DNA of 64,000 bases from Amoebophrya sp. A120 (GCA_905178155.1 CAJINV010000002.1:11658591-11722590); one strand, 5' to 3'. Positions 42,412 to 57,400 are shown, counted from the first letter of the stretch. A program made the numbers and translations. Notes: a model not told the origin generated them from the sequence alone.

Positions 42412-45400
42412 TTACGGTAGCCCGGCAAACATGGCCGCTCCCGCCACGCCCGCGACGGCCATGGCTCCCTGCGCAGCCAGATTCCGGGAGTACTTCCCGG
42501 TAGCGCTGCCCGCTGCGCTGCCCCGTTGCGCGGCCGTGACAATTTTGGGACTGGTTTGCCCGAAGAGGTAGCCAGGTACGACGTCCAAGAACTTTTCTTT
42601 GTTGCCCTTCATGCCGCGGATCACCCACTTGTTGTCGGTGGGCACCCTCGAGGGGTTTTTCACCTCAAACTGCACCGCGATGATGCCCTCCTTGATCTCA
42701 CTCTCGGGCTGCATCTGCACCATGAGCTGGTTCCCCGCGATCCGGAAGGGTTTGGTGCTCACCAGCGGCAGGCCCTGCACGCTGACCCCGTTCGGGTCGT
42801 TGAACATGACCCCCTCCGGGGATTCGATCGAGAACCACTCGATCTCCCCCTGGGGAATTTTGTTTCTCGCGACCAACTCCATCAGCAGCACAGACATCTC
42901 CTGCGGCTTCACTTCGTTCCAGGCGAACAGCTCGAATGCCAGGTCGATGGAGACCAACTCCACGCCGGGAATGCTCATATTCGCATCCACGGTTCGGCCG
43001 TCGCGCGTCACGAGTTTCAAGCCCCACGTGTTGGAAAACCCGGTCCCCGTGTTTGGGGTGGAGGGGTTTACCACCCCGATACCAAACACGTACTCCACGT
43101 TCGCCTGAAGAGTGGACGTTTGGAGCTCCAAAAGCAAATCCTGGTCCACGCCAGAAGCCTTGCACCGAGGCAGCTCCAGGAGAGAACCCTTGTGAACGCC
43201 GTTGCAGCGGAGATCGTAGCCGCCTGAATGATGAAATAAGTATTGATGCACTTGTCTCTGCTTCAGGTGACAGCACTGAATGATGGATAGATACTTTCAA
43301 TGCTTGTTGCCTTCATCTGCAACCAGACCCGAGCAACTCTTGTATCGGCCTGCACTTAAGCATGACAAGAATGAACAGAACACCGAACCAAAACAAAGTG
43401 TCATAAAGAACCATACCGAGTGTCGGTGGGACGATCTGCAGCGAGCCCCCCTCCGGCATCATTTCGTTGGGCTTGAACTTGAAGAAACTGGATCCCGACC
43501 CGCCTACTCGGTTGTTTCCGATGTAGGTCGCGGACATGGACTGAATCTTGTAGCCCGCCGCGACTCCCGTGTTGGACGGCTGCGTTTCCTGGCCGCGGAA
43601 TAGCTGTAGCAGCCACCTGTTCACCTCTGTGTTTTCGCTGTGGATCGGCGGGTTGGACACCTGCAAAACGACGGGGATGTTGATGCCCTGAATGCTGTTG
43701 GAGCTGGTGTCCAACTCCGCTTTGTTGTTGCTCCCGTTGCAGTTCGTGAACCGCGTGACCTCGCCCTGGGACACCAAGCAGGCCGCGGAAAACCGGTACT
43801 CGGGCGGCGCGAGGACCTCCAAACGCAGCTTGTCCAGCTGGTTGGGCGCCTCCACCTTGTTCGCGATGGAGAATTTGATCTCCAGATCGATCTGGCCGCC
43901 CGGAGTGCGGCCCGAGGGGTTCAGTGTGATCTGGCCCATGTCGCCGACCAAGAAGAAACCCGAGAAGCTGCCGTCGTTGGTCATGCGCCGCTGCCACCGC
44001 TCCGGGTCCTTGCCCGCCGCGCGCACCTCTCCCGGCATCAAGTCGTTCCACGGGTAGGAGTATCAAATGTAAAAGTGTCTGGGTCTGGAAGAATGGAACT
44101 TGTCATGCTAAATCTAAATGATGCAAAAATCTGTGTTGCGTAAGTGCCAAAAGCTGTCCGCTTTTGACCAAGTTGAGAGGGAGTTTCTCATGCAGGAAAG
44201 GCATGATAGAGAGCTCAAAGAATCTGTCATGCTGGTCTCGCATTCCAGACCTCATGGGTCATGGAAAACCTGCATCACAAGTCTTGCATTCTTCCAGACC
44301 CAGACATTTTTACACTTGATAAGGAAACCGCGGTCGCCACCTTCGCGTTCCCGTCCTCGTCGACCAGTTCCCGGATCAGGTACACTTCCACAAACCAGTG
44401 CGTGTCGGAGTACGGCCGCGTGGGCACGTCCACGTTGAACTCCACGAGCAACGCGCTGTTGGCGGGCACGAACCGGACCAGTTGAAAGTAGTATCTGGTC
44501 GGCGGGAGGGTGATGTCCCCCGGTTGGGAATACAGCGTGTCCACACCGTGCACATAGGTGAGGCCCTGCGCGAGCTCCGCGGCCGTGTACTGCAAGTTCG
44601 GAGATGCGGGCATGAAGCTGTCAGGGACAAATCGGTACCCAGTTGGGCGCGTGATGAACAAAACCTCGTCCTTGTAGACATCCGCCTTCAGAATGATCTG
44701 GAGCATCACCCTGGAATTCAGCTGCCCGAACAGATCCGGGATCAGGGTAGACGCGCGGGTCAACTCGATGTAGGGCAACACCTCGTAGCCGGCTTCCGTG
44801 CGCGGTGCGTGGTACTGCTTGACCTCATCTTTTTTCTTAAAGTCTGCGGTGTCGCCGTCGTCCACGTAGCTCGGCAGTGCCGTGGTCGCCGAGTCGGGCA
44901 CCTGAAAGGTCGCGATGTCCCACAGCAAAATGCCCGGCTGGGGCGGCAACGTGATCCGGGGAATGGAGATCACGCGCGTGACTCCCGCCTGAATCCCGTC
45001 AATCGGTGTGCCCGGCAGTCCGGACTCCAGCGTCGTGGGGGTCTTCAACGGGATCAGCAAAATCTCGGCGCCGGAAAACTGTACAGAGGGGTACAGTGTG
45101 GCGTCCACGTCGGTAAACTTCACGCGGTTGCTCGGCGGGCACGGACTCTGGTCTCCGCAGGGGGGGCTCCGGTAAGATTCCACCTGCAACCGGTTGTTCG
45201 GAATTACGATCTGCTCGTACCGCGGAATGCCCTGAATCTGCGCACTGGAAACCTGCGGGATCCCGCTGAACACCCACCTGGAGAAGTTTCAGAGGAAAAT
45301 AAATTGAGCACAACATGACCGTGGTCTAGAACTGCAAGAGGATCACAAAAAAATCACGTTGAAGGCCAGTTAATCAGAAGAGACCAACGCACATGTAGAT

Positions 45401-48400
45401 TTACTCTGTGCTGGAATAAATTTATCAAATGGAACAAGTTCCATGCGCACCCTTACCCTTCGATCCGAATCAAGTTTGCGGGCGATCTCGTCGTGAACGT
45501 GATCTGCAGTGTGGCCAAACTGTCCGTGGACCGACACGGTTGGTTCAAAATAATCAGCGCGTACGCGTTGTCCAGGTGCCCGCGGCAACTGTGCTGGTTG
45601 TTGGTTTCCGAGGGTGTATTGGGAAGCGGGACGATGTTCGCCACCTGCATGTTCAGCAACGCCGGGATGACCGGGTAGCCTTCGAACACTTTTGACGCGA
45701 TCATGCGCTCGCTCTCGGTCTCCATCACGCGGATGCTGAAGTAGTTCGGCGACGGCGTCATTCCCGGATTGGTGGTCTTCAGCGAAAACTTGATCAAATC
45801 GTCGGCCGGTGCGCGGTCGTCCACCAGCGTCCAGGTCATCATGTTGCCGCCGCACTGCGGGGTGGTTCGCGCCAGGAAGCCCTCCAAGTGCACGTAGTCG
45901 GTGCAGGAGTTGGTCCCGGTCCGGGCCATGAGATACCCGGCGGGCGCGAGAATAACCACTTTTTCCCCCGCCACCACGTCCTGCTGGAACGACATCTGGA
46001 AGACGAACACCACTTCGTAGTCCGCGTTCCGGTCCGACGGGATCGTCAGCCCGAACTCGGTCACCTGGAAGTTGACCGGGAACCCGGTCATCACCGTGCT
46101 GTCCATCTCCCGCTGCACCTCGTCGCCCGGTTCGCTGGTGGGCCGGTAGGACTTGACGCTCCAGTCCTGCGCCTCCTGCTGCGGAGTGAGGGGGTTTTTC
46201 AGCATCAACGCGATGTTGTACTGCACGTTCTGCAGCATGACCTTGTCAAACATCAAGCGAATCCGGACGTTGTTCGACGGCTTCTCGTCGCCCTTGCACT
46301 CCACCGAGGGCGTGATCGTCCCCGCCGCGTTCAACGGCTCAAAATCCGCCCAGCGCGCGATTTGGTTCCCGGTGTCCGGCCGGGGGCACCACCGGATCGT
46401 GCCGCCGAACTGCTCGAACAGCTGCGCCGTGGTGCGGCTGTTCTCGAAGTCGCAGAACGCGTCCCGCTCCTTGTCCGTCACGTACACACGGACCTGGCAG
46501 TTGGTCTGGATCTCGAACCCGGTGGGCGCGACGATGCGAAAGTAGCCCCGGACCGCGACGAGGTTTCGCGGGCGTAGCGAAATCGTGACCTCGTTCTCGC
46601 GGACCAAACCGACGCGGTTGGCAATCGAGCTGTCCCGCGGCACGACGGCGTAGTCGGTGAAGGACCAGATGTTGTAGCCCTCGTACCGTTCGCTCGTCTC
46701 GCCGTTGAATTCCAGGCTCCACCGGTTGTCCGAAGGGTTCTCCGCGGGCGTGCTCTGGATCGCGATACGAAACAGGTAGACGGACTTCCCTTTAAGTCCC
46801 CGGTTCATGACGATCCGGGCCTTGTTCTCGTTGCCCTTGCACGATCGCACCACGACCGGGTTTCCCGTGTTCGTCGACGTGGGCCAGTTTTTCACGTCCT
46901 GCTCGCCACAGCAGTTACTGAAGCGCTCCGGCATACTCGGCCCGGTGTTGTCCGCCCACAGCACCTGCCGCGAGTCCGTCACCACCTCGCAGTTTAGGTC
47001 GAACAGGTAGCCCTCGGGCGCGTTCACCTTCATCTCCAGATCGGTCGGCGAATTCGGAGGGAGATAGGAGCAGGACTCTTCGCCCGCTGCTTCCGGCGTC
47101 CCACAAATGGTCATTTGCCGGCAGGTCGGGTCGCCCACCGCGTCCTCACCGTCGTCCGTGTTACAGGTCATCATGAATTTGATGATCAGGTGCGTCGCGG
47201 ACTTCGGGCGATCATTCCTGAGCCCACGCGGGGCCTGGTACTGCCACTCCTCGGGATATTGACCTGGGTAGGTGGATGATTGCGAGTAGGAATAAGGGCC
47301 GTTTCGGCTTGGGGAGAGCACTTCAGCAAGGCACCACCTCAGTGAGGCGCCAGCTACCGACGTGCGCCGGCGGTACTCATTTACTAAGTGCCGCACTACT
47401 TATGCGAGGCACTACCGAAACGAGGCAATACCTAGGCAAGGCACTACTTAAGCGAGGAAATTATCCCTATGCAATGCACTATTTAGGCGAGGCGCCACCT
47501 CAGCGAGGTACTACCTAAACGAGGCACTCACTAAGCGAGGCACAACTTAATAACAAGCGACGCACTACTAAAAGCGAAGCATTACTTGAGTAGAGCGCGA
47601 CTGCTCAAGGTAGGCACTACTTAAGCGGAGACTACTGAAGCGAGGCACTACTTAGACGAAGCACTACTTAGGCGAAGCACTACTTAACCTAGGCACCAAT
47701 CAGGCGAAACGCTACTTGAGCTAGCCACCACTTGAGCGACGCACTACCTAGCTAAGCGAGTCACTACTTGAGGACGCACTACTTAAGGGACGACGCACTA
47801 CTTAAGGGGCACAACGCACTACTTAAGGAGCGACGTACTACTACAGAATCGCGGCACAACTCGAGGGGCGACGCACTACTTAAGGCGGGCACCGAAACCG
47901 CACCGCAGTACTACTTAAGCGAAGCACTTAAGCGAAGCACTTAAGCGAAGCACTTAAGCGAAGCACTTAAGCGAAGCACTTAAGCGAAGCACCTAAGCGA
48001 AGCACCTAAGCGAAGCACCTAAGCGAAGCACTTAAGCTTAAGCAGACCCGTTAAGTGACGCGAAGCACGCGAGCCCGCCTTTTCTGGGCAACATCAACAT
48101 GATAACAGCAGGAAAAATAAATACAAAGTGAGTAGTCCTCCCCGCACTGCTTCCACGGCTTGGATACCAAATCCGCCTTCGGCATGGCGTTGTTGATTCC
48201 GAACGACGGGACGGTGGTCTGGAAATCCAGAATCGACTCCGTAGTTTTCACGGATGCCAGAGCGTAGGAGGCGATCGTCCAAATGCCGGCATCCTTGTCC
48301 TTCACGACAACGCCCGGGTTTGTGCAGTCCAAACTGAACGCATATTGGCGGGCGGGAATACCTGTGTAAGTTTGTGTTTTTCATAGTGCCTGTGCAACGC

Positions 48401-51400
48401 GGCAGTACGTGCAGTGACAACGAGTGTCTTCTATTTAAGGCTGTCAGTGGACGACCTCCTTCACTATGCATGAGAGCGTCCTCGATCATCCCCTTTGCAA
48501 CAATGACCTGAACTTCAATCCAGCCTTTTTGTAGATACCCTGCGGTCCTGCCGTCAAAGTGATTGTCGGGATCTGAGTGGTTCCGTCGTTAAAGGACGTG
48601 CAGGTCGTGTCGAACGGCAAATCTGTGTTCGGGGGGTCGCGTACCCCCGGCGGCGGGTCCACCGCAACCGGTAAGCACGCCGCCGCGAACAGAAACCCAC
48701 TCGGACCCGTGATCACTAGTCCGCCACCGCGCTCGATGTCGGTGATGGTCTGCAGGGAAAAATGGATCCGGTTCGCGGATGCCTTCAAAGACGTGTCGTA
48801 ATCCACGTTTGCGTTCAACAGCTTGCGCACGATCGGGGCCGGGTAGCTTCCCGCCGCGTACCGTCGGTCCGCGGTCAGTTCGTCGTAACCGAACTCGATG
48901 GTGAAGCGATTTAGGGAATCCACCGACGTAAAATTAGGCACCGTGATCTTCGTACGAATTCCGTACCGCTCGCCAGGGACAAAACCTTTCAAAGAAGTTT
49001 GCTGAAAAATTCTACCGATTTGCTGTAGTTCCTTTCCCATCAGCCGTAGTGCACGCACTAGACTTTAATGCAGTACTAGCTCAAGCTTAAGATTAAGTAG
49101 AAACAATAACAAAAACATAGCGGCACCTGCTCGGACGGAGTCGATCCTCAGCTCGTTCAGAGGCTTTACAATCGGCATTGGCGGCACGAGCGAAAGCGGG
49201 AAGTCCGAGGTCGCACCGGCCACCGCTTGCTCGGTAGGGACGCCGCTGAAGATGGACTCGTAGATGAACTCGGCGGGCTTGAAGTTCCACTTGTATCCGT
49301 GCGGGGCGACGATCCGCACATGCACGGGCTGTGTGGCCGTGGCAACCATGATAGGAAAAATAGTGATGTCAGTGGGCAACCCCAGCGCGTTCGGCCGCAT
49401 ATCCCCCATCTTCACCACAAAGTGAGTACTGTAAATCAGGCTGTCCACTGCGCTAATCTCGGAGGGAAGATCCTCGGTGTAGGTCGCCCAGGACAGGTTG
49501 TCCTGGCCCATATCATACAGCCACGGGTCCTGCGTCGGGTCGTTGGGGTTCGGGTCCGGCCGACCCGGATCTTCCTGGTTCAGCCGAGGAGAGAACTGAG
49601 TGGCATCGATCTTCTCCGTGCCCGAGTTTTCATACGTGGAGATACCCCAACTATTACGCTGCGTCATCTCCCACATGGGCGCATTTTTGATGCGGAGTTC
49701 GAAACCTGTGCGCGTTGGAGAGAAGCTCAAAGATGATCGACATGGCGCAAATCATAGTGTTTATGTTTTTCTTCGTGAATCATACCTTGTCCTCATCGAG
49801 TATGCAAATCGAATTCCCGGCAAAAATACTGATGCAAGATTAAAACAAAACAAACACGTCCGCGCTTTTTACCGTAAATCGTCCCCACCAGCAGCCTGCC
49901 GTCGATGGAAAGCCTTGCTCGATTGTACGTTCCCGCCGAGGTTCCTGATCCTGGTACGGTGCTTCCGAGGCACTGGATCGTCGCGTCAGGCGAGGCGCGC
50001 GGCAATTTGTTTGTCGGCTCCGCGGGTTCGGGCACGTAGTAGATCGGAGGCAGATCCGAAACCAGACAGTACTGCGAATAGTCGAAGTTCGCCGGCGCGT
50101 CCACCCAAATCTGCGAGAACGGCTGCGTCTGCGTCCCAACCTCCTGCTTCGTCTTGAAGAAGATCGAAATCTCGTTCATCAGGTAGCTATTCGCGAAGTA
50201 GTCTGGCTGGATCACGTTCATCTGCAGCTTTCCGAGCACCGCCGTGTTCGCGGAAAAATCTGCGTCATCCAGAATGCGGCCGTACTGGACGCCTTGTGTA
50301 ATCGGCGCGTCCTTGATCCCGGAGTAGCGACGAGGAGTGAACTTTTTCGGAATCGCAAACCCGTCGTTCAAATTCACCTGGATGCCTCCGGGCAAACCGG
50401 TGTAGTAGATCTGCAGGCTCCAGTAGTTCTTCACGTTTGCGATCTGTATTCGATTTGATGCAGCAGAATGGTTTCTATTGTCAACTTCGCAGCTCAACAG
50501 ACTTACCAGTACTGACAAGGAAGTCAGTACAACTACCAAGAAAACGGCTTCTATCTTGAGTCTCAGCTGCGCAGCAAGAACTTCTTGCTTGTAGGTACTA
50601 ACAAGGAAGTCAGTACCAAGAAGCCACGGCAGAAAAAAAAAACGCACAAAAAAAACTCGAAGCTAGTATCTTTCTCACCTTCAGTGGCTCCGGATTGATC
50701 ATCGCAAAGGGCACGAAAACCGAGGACCCCGCGTTGATCATCAGATGCTCCTTGAACTTCACCTCGCAGTACGGGTTTGTGTTCGCAGCGCCGTAGGTCG
50801 CCTCGTTGGTCACATCCGTGCCGACCACGGTCACCCCGTCGGGGCCGAAAGGCATGGACCCGATGGTTCCGCGCCCGTTGGGGATCCCCTTCGACTCCAA
50901 ATATTCGATGTCCTCCGGCACCGGCAGCCCGCCGAGCGACAGCTGGCACTTGTAGGCGCCCTCGCCGGTCCCCCCGAGTTTCGGCGCGACGATACGGACA
51001 GCAATGCGCTCGTTCTTGTCCGCAAACAGCATCGACCCGAAGGTGAGCTGCATGTAGAGCAGGTTCGTCTGGGTGGAGAACGGGGACTGATTCCCGTTCG
51101 TCGGGCCAATCTTGGACAGGATGCGCGCGACCGGGGACCACGGGCGAACAAAGTTCTTTGGGTTGTTCGTCACCGAAATGCCCTCCAGGTCCCGCTGCGA
51201 CAGGTACCGCCCGCCTTTGTCCTTCTCGCGGGTAAACTCCGCCGAGAAATGCGTGGGGAAGTATCCGTACTTGGGCACGGGCAGCGCACCACCGAGGTGG
51301 AAAATCGGGCTGTTCGAGCTCGTGATGGTCATGCCGATGGGGACCGTGAGTTTGATGTAGTTCACCTGCTGTTCCGGGTTGTCCGTCATGGTCCCGGTCC

Positions 51401-54400
51401 GGAACGTTACGGAACCCTTGTCGCACCCACCAATCTCCTTCAAAGAACCGCCCCCGTCATCGTAGAACATGTCACAGTTGTTGCCGCCGATGTCCCATTG
51501 CGTCAGTGGGTGGAGGAAGATCTGATATGTGAGCCAGTTTCAAGGGGTCACTGAGATTTTTCTCATGTGCGCAAAAATCCTCAAAAAAATAAGTATTCGC
51601 TAGCGCTACCTTCTTAGCTAATAAAATTACGATGGTTAGCAAGCTTAATTCTTTACCTTAATGATGTGCCCGCCCGAGAGAGGTCTCGCGTCGTCTTCCG
51701 GCAACAGCTCGAACTTGAAAAGCGGATACTCCGAGAGAGTCTGCTGATCCTCGAAGCAATCCATCTGAATGGGCGACCGGCACCAGTTTCTATCCTCGTT
51801 CGGGTCCACCGCCGGAACAATCGTCCCGTCACTGGCCTGCGTTTCGACACTTCCGTTTCCGCAGTCCTCTTCTCGCTGGCACGGCTTGCAGGAATAGGTG
51901 GCAGAGGGGGTGGCCGGGGTCGCATCGGTCTTGATGCAGTACCTTGTCGTGTACAACAAGCGCCACACGGTCACGAAGTTTTTCAAAGCAACAGACTTAA
52001 GACGACTACGACAGGAAAGAACTTCTCTATATGCATTATTTCTAGTTCGCTACTTAAAAAGTCCCCACCTCCATCACCTCCGTCAAGTCAAAAACATCAA
52101 CCCAGACTCGGAATTCAATGCACAATCATATACAAATTTTTTACCGTGTCAACGCCATGTAACCGTCCGAGGTTCCGTCCGTGTCGAGCAAGCGGAACCC
52201 CAACGGCCCGGCACCGGTGTACTTCAGTGCCGGCATCGTGGTTGACCACCGATCGGCGGCATTGGCGGGCGGCACCACGTCCTGCGGCTCGGGCTTCGCG
52301 TCCCCGGACTCGATAATTTCGAACCGATTGCCGAAGTCTTCGTATCGCAAGGAAAAATCCCCCCTCCCCATATTGAAGAGGTGAGGTTTGGAGAATTTGT
52401 GTTGCTGATTTGAGCCTGTGATCCACCTAATATCCGTAGGCCAGCCGTCGGGTGTTGCTGATTTGAGGTCACAAATCACGTTTGTGTTGCAAGAAGACAA
52501 AGGCAGCAGCTTCCGTCCCATTATGGAGGCGGTTTGTCATGCTGTTGAGCCAACATCACGGACGCTTCTCATGCTAAGCGCCAAAGTCAAAGCCTCTCTA
52601 CTCAGGCTTGATATGGGTTTGCAGTCCTCTCCAGCAAGACAAATGCGATTTGTGTACTCAAATACAGCAACACAAATTTCGCTTTCGATATGGGGAGGGG
52701 GGATTTTTCCTCACAATACTTCGTCCAGCGTGTACACCTTGACGGCCCCCTGCGCCGGCTGGTCTTTGGTGAGAAGCTCGTTGAAGGTCGCGTACATGAC
52801 CAGCTGGTACTGCGTGTTGGGCGCAAGCCCGTTCTTCGCGTGAAAGAACACGTAGAGTTCCACGACCGGGTTGGGATCGATGGTGCCGAGTTGATGCGAC
52901 ACGTCGTCGTAGAACGCGAAGCACTTGCGCGGCTGCGGGAACCCGTTTTCGTTCTCGCCCCACAGCTCGACGAAAATGTCGCCGCACATCTTCTGGTTGG
53001 CGTCCGGTAGCAAGTCCTTCAGCGTCTTCGTGGACGTGCGCGCCAGCTGCGCCGGACTCGCGTTGCCGCTCGCGTCGGCCGCTTTCCGCTGCGGGTTGCT
53101 CTGGTCGTACGGAATCACCACCGGGTGCCACTCCTGCCGTCCGGTGACCGCGTTCAGCTGTTCTTTGTTTTCGAAAGAGAGCTTCAGCCCCATTTCCCCG
53201 GTCGCCGCCGTGTACCGCGCGGAGCTCCCCGTTTCGAACGTGACGATGATTGGCGAAATCCGCTCCGTGACGCTCCCCACCGTGTAGTCGCTGTTCTCGA
53301 TCGAGGTCAGACTCAGCCAGGAGTTCGACATCTTGATCGGGTCCTTCACGATCAGAAAACCCACCGGCGCCTTGTACAGCGCCTGCGTCGGAAGGTTGGT
53401 TCCCACCTGGTTGTACGCGTTGTCCTGCTGCGCCCAGCAAATCACGTACCCGCGGCTGTCCGGGGACGGCGAGGAAACCTGTGGCGTGAGAGTGCACGAG
53501 GTAAGTGTAATTTTCCACCAGAAGAGCGTATTTACTTACGCAAAAATCATGGCTAGGCTCAGTTTCATCAGCTACAGCGCACAAATTTCAACAATGAACT
53601 GTATCAAACTAAAGTAAGTAGCCAGCACTTTTTCCTTACCTTCATGAGGATGAATTCCTCTTCTGAGCTCCTGGTCCAGAACATGGCCGTGACCATTTCG
53701 TTGGTTTTCGTCACCGTGAGTGGCGTCGAGTAGGGGAAGTCGGACGCGGAGAACTTAACCGGGATCAAGATCTTGTGGCAGGCCGGCACGATGGTGACGG
53801 TGCCCGGGATGGTGTACTGCACGTAGTCGCAGAGCACGCCGACGCGGTGCAGGTTCGTGAACATCGCGCGGATTTCCTCGATCTGGATTTGGGAGTAGCC
53901 CGCCCCCAGCATCAGCGCGTTGTTCCACTGCACCTCCACGTAGATCTGGTCCCCGTCCTTCAGCCCGTGCTGGGCGGAAAACTGCACCTCGGTCCCGCGG
54001 CCGCTCGGGTCGCGCACGACGCCCATCGCGTTGGAGGGGCCCGCCGGGGACACGCCCCTAACGGCGAGGTTGGACGAGAGCTGCGGCCCCAGCACCTTCG
54101 GCCCGAAGAACCGGGAGGTCGGGGTGGCGGTACCGCAGTCGGCGAGTTCGTTGGTGGCCTCCAGCGCGATGATGCGGTTGCTGGTCTGGAACAGGTGCCC
54201 GGTCAGCCGCAGGTTGAACGTCACCCCCGTGACCCGGGTCCACTTCTGGTTCGGCGTCGGCCCCGAAATGATCTGACGGTGGACCACGAGCCAGTTGTTC
54301 TCTGCGTTGCATTCCTGGTCACAGTAGCAGATCGCAAAGAACCCGGGCTCGGAAATCTTGATCGTGGGCACGCCGTTTGCGAACCCGTACTTGAACCCGA

Positions 54401-57400
54401 GACCGGTCGGGTTGGCGATGATCGCGCCCATGCTGTCAATGCCGCCGGCGGGTTGCGCGTAGTCGATGTTGCTGTTGGGGTTCACCTGCGCGTGTCCGGA
54501 CACCAGCGTAGACTGCGCATAGCGCAAACAGTGCTGCGAGGTGGTTAGCGCGAGTGGGTCCTCTAATATTTTCATCTCCCGCGTCGCTTCGCCGCTGGTC
54601 ATGGAAGAGAAACTGGCCACCTTTGTGTCGCCGAGCCCCGTTTCCGCGGTGACGATGCTGATATCTTTTGGCGTACGGATGACCACCGAAAAATCCGTGT
54701 TGATAACAGGCGGCGTCACCAGCGAAAGCTCCCCGGGCGCATAAATCGACGCCTGCAGCGGTCGCATCTGCATCACGCCGGCCTGAAATAAGTGTGGTGC
54801 GAAGCAGCGCTTTGTGAAAGGTTTACTCTACGAGATCATCGAGCAAAAGATGCAAGGGGGTGAAAGACTGCAAGAAGGTAGGTAGGTCTACTCAACTACA
54901 GAGTTAAAAGAGGTAAACATGTAAAGAAAGCGAACGGATATCCTCGCGGCGTCATGTCGCAAATCCAGTGGACTGAAGCGGAAGCAAAGCAATGTAGTAC
55001 GAACTCTTACCTTAAACCAGTTCGAGGCGACGTTGCACTCGCTATCGCAGTAGCACACGTCATAGAAACGCGTGAGCATGATCTCGTTGTGGTAACTGGC
55101 GGAAATTTGTACATCGGACCACGTCGGCGTTTTGATCTCCGTCGGCGAGTCGGCCTGTTGTCTGCAGTCGGCCGCCCCGTAACAGTTGGCCGGCGCGAAT
55201 TGACCACCCTCCTCCCGGTTCACGTCCGTTTGCACCTCTTCTTTGATTTGCTCCGCGAACCGGCAGCCGTTGGTGTCGTCAAAATACGGCTTGTTGTTCA
55301 GCGTAGATTGCTTTACGATCTTGTACCTGGATAGAAATGCATTTGGACTTGCACCGATGCAGTCTCTATAGAAAATAATGTCTGATGTGATCATGCACAT
55401 GAAACTCATCATGCATGCTGGTGAAAATAAAATTTGAATGTTCATAGTACGCTTTGTCCGCGGATTGCGAGCAACCGCCGCCTTGATCGCAGCTGTCGCC
55501 CTTCTTGCACCCGCAGTCGAGCACCAGCTGCCACTTCAACGTCGGAAAAGCGCCGACTTCGGCGTTGTTGTGGAAGATCCGGGTCTGGATAATGACGAGC
55601 GACCCGACTTCCGTCGCGAACGCCTGCTGTTGATTCTGCTCGCAGGCCGGATTGGCGTCCGACGCGTCCCAGTCAAAGCCCAGACAGTAGCACATCCGGA
55701 AAATGTAGGGGTTGTTGTTCGTGGTTTTCAGCTTCCGGAAGTTGTAGGTCACGTACTTCGTGCTGGTATCCAACACGTCCGCGAGTCTCACGTCGAACGG
55801 TTCCTGAAGCCCGTGGTTGCTATCCCCGTCCCCGCAGTAGTACACCGTGCTGCCCGCGCCCTCCCAGTTCTGCAGCGCGAGTTTGAACTGCGACCCGTCG
55901 GCACCGGACGCCGTGTCGTTCCCTAGGCGCACCAAACCGCTGCTCGCCGACTGCTGGTAGCCGGAAAGCCGTCCCTGGCACTGGCACCCGTCGGCGTAGG
56001 GCAGATTTTGACACGCGAGACGCCCGGCGTGCATGAGGGCGAGCGAACAGAACCATTTGTTGTCGTTTTTGTCGCTGCCCTCCACCTCGATAACGGGCTC
56101 CAGAATCTCGTAACTCTGCTCGTCGCGCGTGTAGCATAGCTGGAACTTGCCGGCGATGGGGAAGATGACCTTCGTGTAGACCACCGTTCCGCGGGCGATC
56201 CCCGCGGCCGTATCGTGCTGGTTCGGCAGCCCGTTGAACGGCGCACCCATCAGGGAGGTCACCGTTTTACTGCAGTCGCCGCTCTCCGGGATCAGCTTCA
56301 CCGTAAAATTGCCCGTGATCGCGAAGCCGTCTTCGTTCGTAGCGCCCTGCGAGCGGAGACGAACCTGCCCGTAGGAGAGCCCCTGCTTCACCTTCAGCGG
56401 CACGGTTGTGGTGGTGGGGTACACGGTAGGGAGCAACTGCGCAACTTCGTTCGACGTCTTCCCAGTAAACCACCCGTTCGCTACGTAGCCTCGTTCCGGT
56501 CCGGCGGAAACGGGACTCTGCCCCGTCGTGCGCTCCAGCTGGCCGTTTAGAATGTAAAGGAAACGGCGCGCCGCGGAGGACCCGACCTCTTTCAAAGAGT
56601 CCAGGCTGTACTTCGGAGACTCCTCCCGGTTGAGTTTAATATCGATAGAGGGCGCTTCCTCGTTGACACCACCTTCTTGCAACTGCCGCGGCGATGCAGG
56701 TACCAAAGAACTACTCGATACTGCAGTGCCCGAAAGCCCCGTTGGTACTGCGTTATGAAGGAGTCTCGTTGCCGCTGCTGCCGCGTGCTCCTCCTCAGCA
56801 GCCACAAAAAAACTGTGACTAGTATTAAAACTGGTCTGAAGCACGAGAGGAAGCCAGCAAAGCGCGGCCAAGAGAAAGCCGGAAAGTCGTTGTGTCAATG
56901 AATGTAGAGGTCGGCTCATTGTTCCCGTTGTTTTTGACGAAAAACTTTTTGCTACAGCCACTGTCTCTGTTCCTTTTTTCAACCAGGCGGGGAGTGACCG
57001 TCGGCTTTTTTCTCGGTTTCTCCTCTGCTGGTCTGCCGCTTGACATCCGACCGACACTGCAGCATGCTCTTGCCTTCGCCTCTTTAATATTTCCTGCGTA
57101 TTGAGCGTTTCTTTGCGGTGCATCGTGTGTGCAGTGTGCCGGGATGATGTTTCCTGAAGAATACAGTGGTCGTCGACAATCGTTACCGGACGAGGCGCGA
57201 ACAGAAATTCTATGGGATCATCCTGCACACTTCTGTCACTGGCTGCACTGTCTTTTGTATTTTCCTTTTGCCCCCAATTATTCATAGAAAGATTTCTTCG
57301 ACCATCTTTTCCACCTCGGCGTCGACTTCTCCTTTCTTGTCCGCTCTGTCTTCCCTGCGTCTTCCAGTGGTGTCGAGGTCCAGCATGATCTTCAGGCGCA

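Noticed and set aside
42526-43227. + strand frame of 233 codons, and similar ones at 44398, 45888, 50745, 53775 and 61240
   Set aside because: Shadows of GC-rich third codon positions in the minus-strand giant genes. They lack motifs and start inside introns or exons at random.
47915-48035. Regular short repeats considered as a CRISPR array
   Set aside because: Units are 13 bp directly abutting with no spacers, inside a eukaryotic intron.
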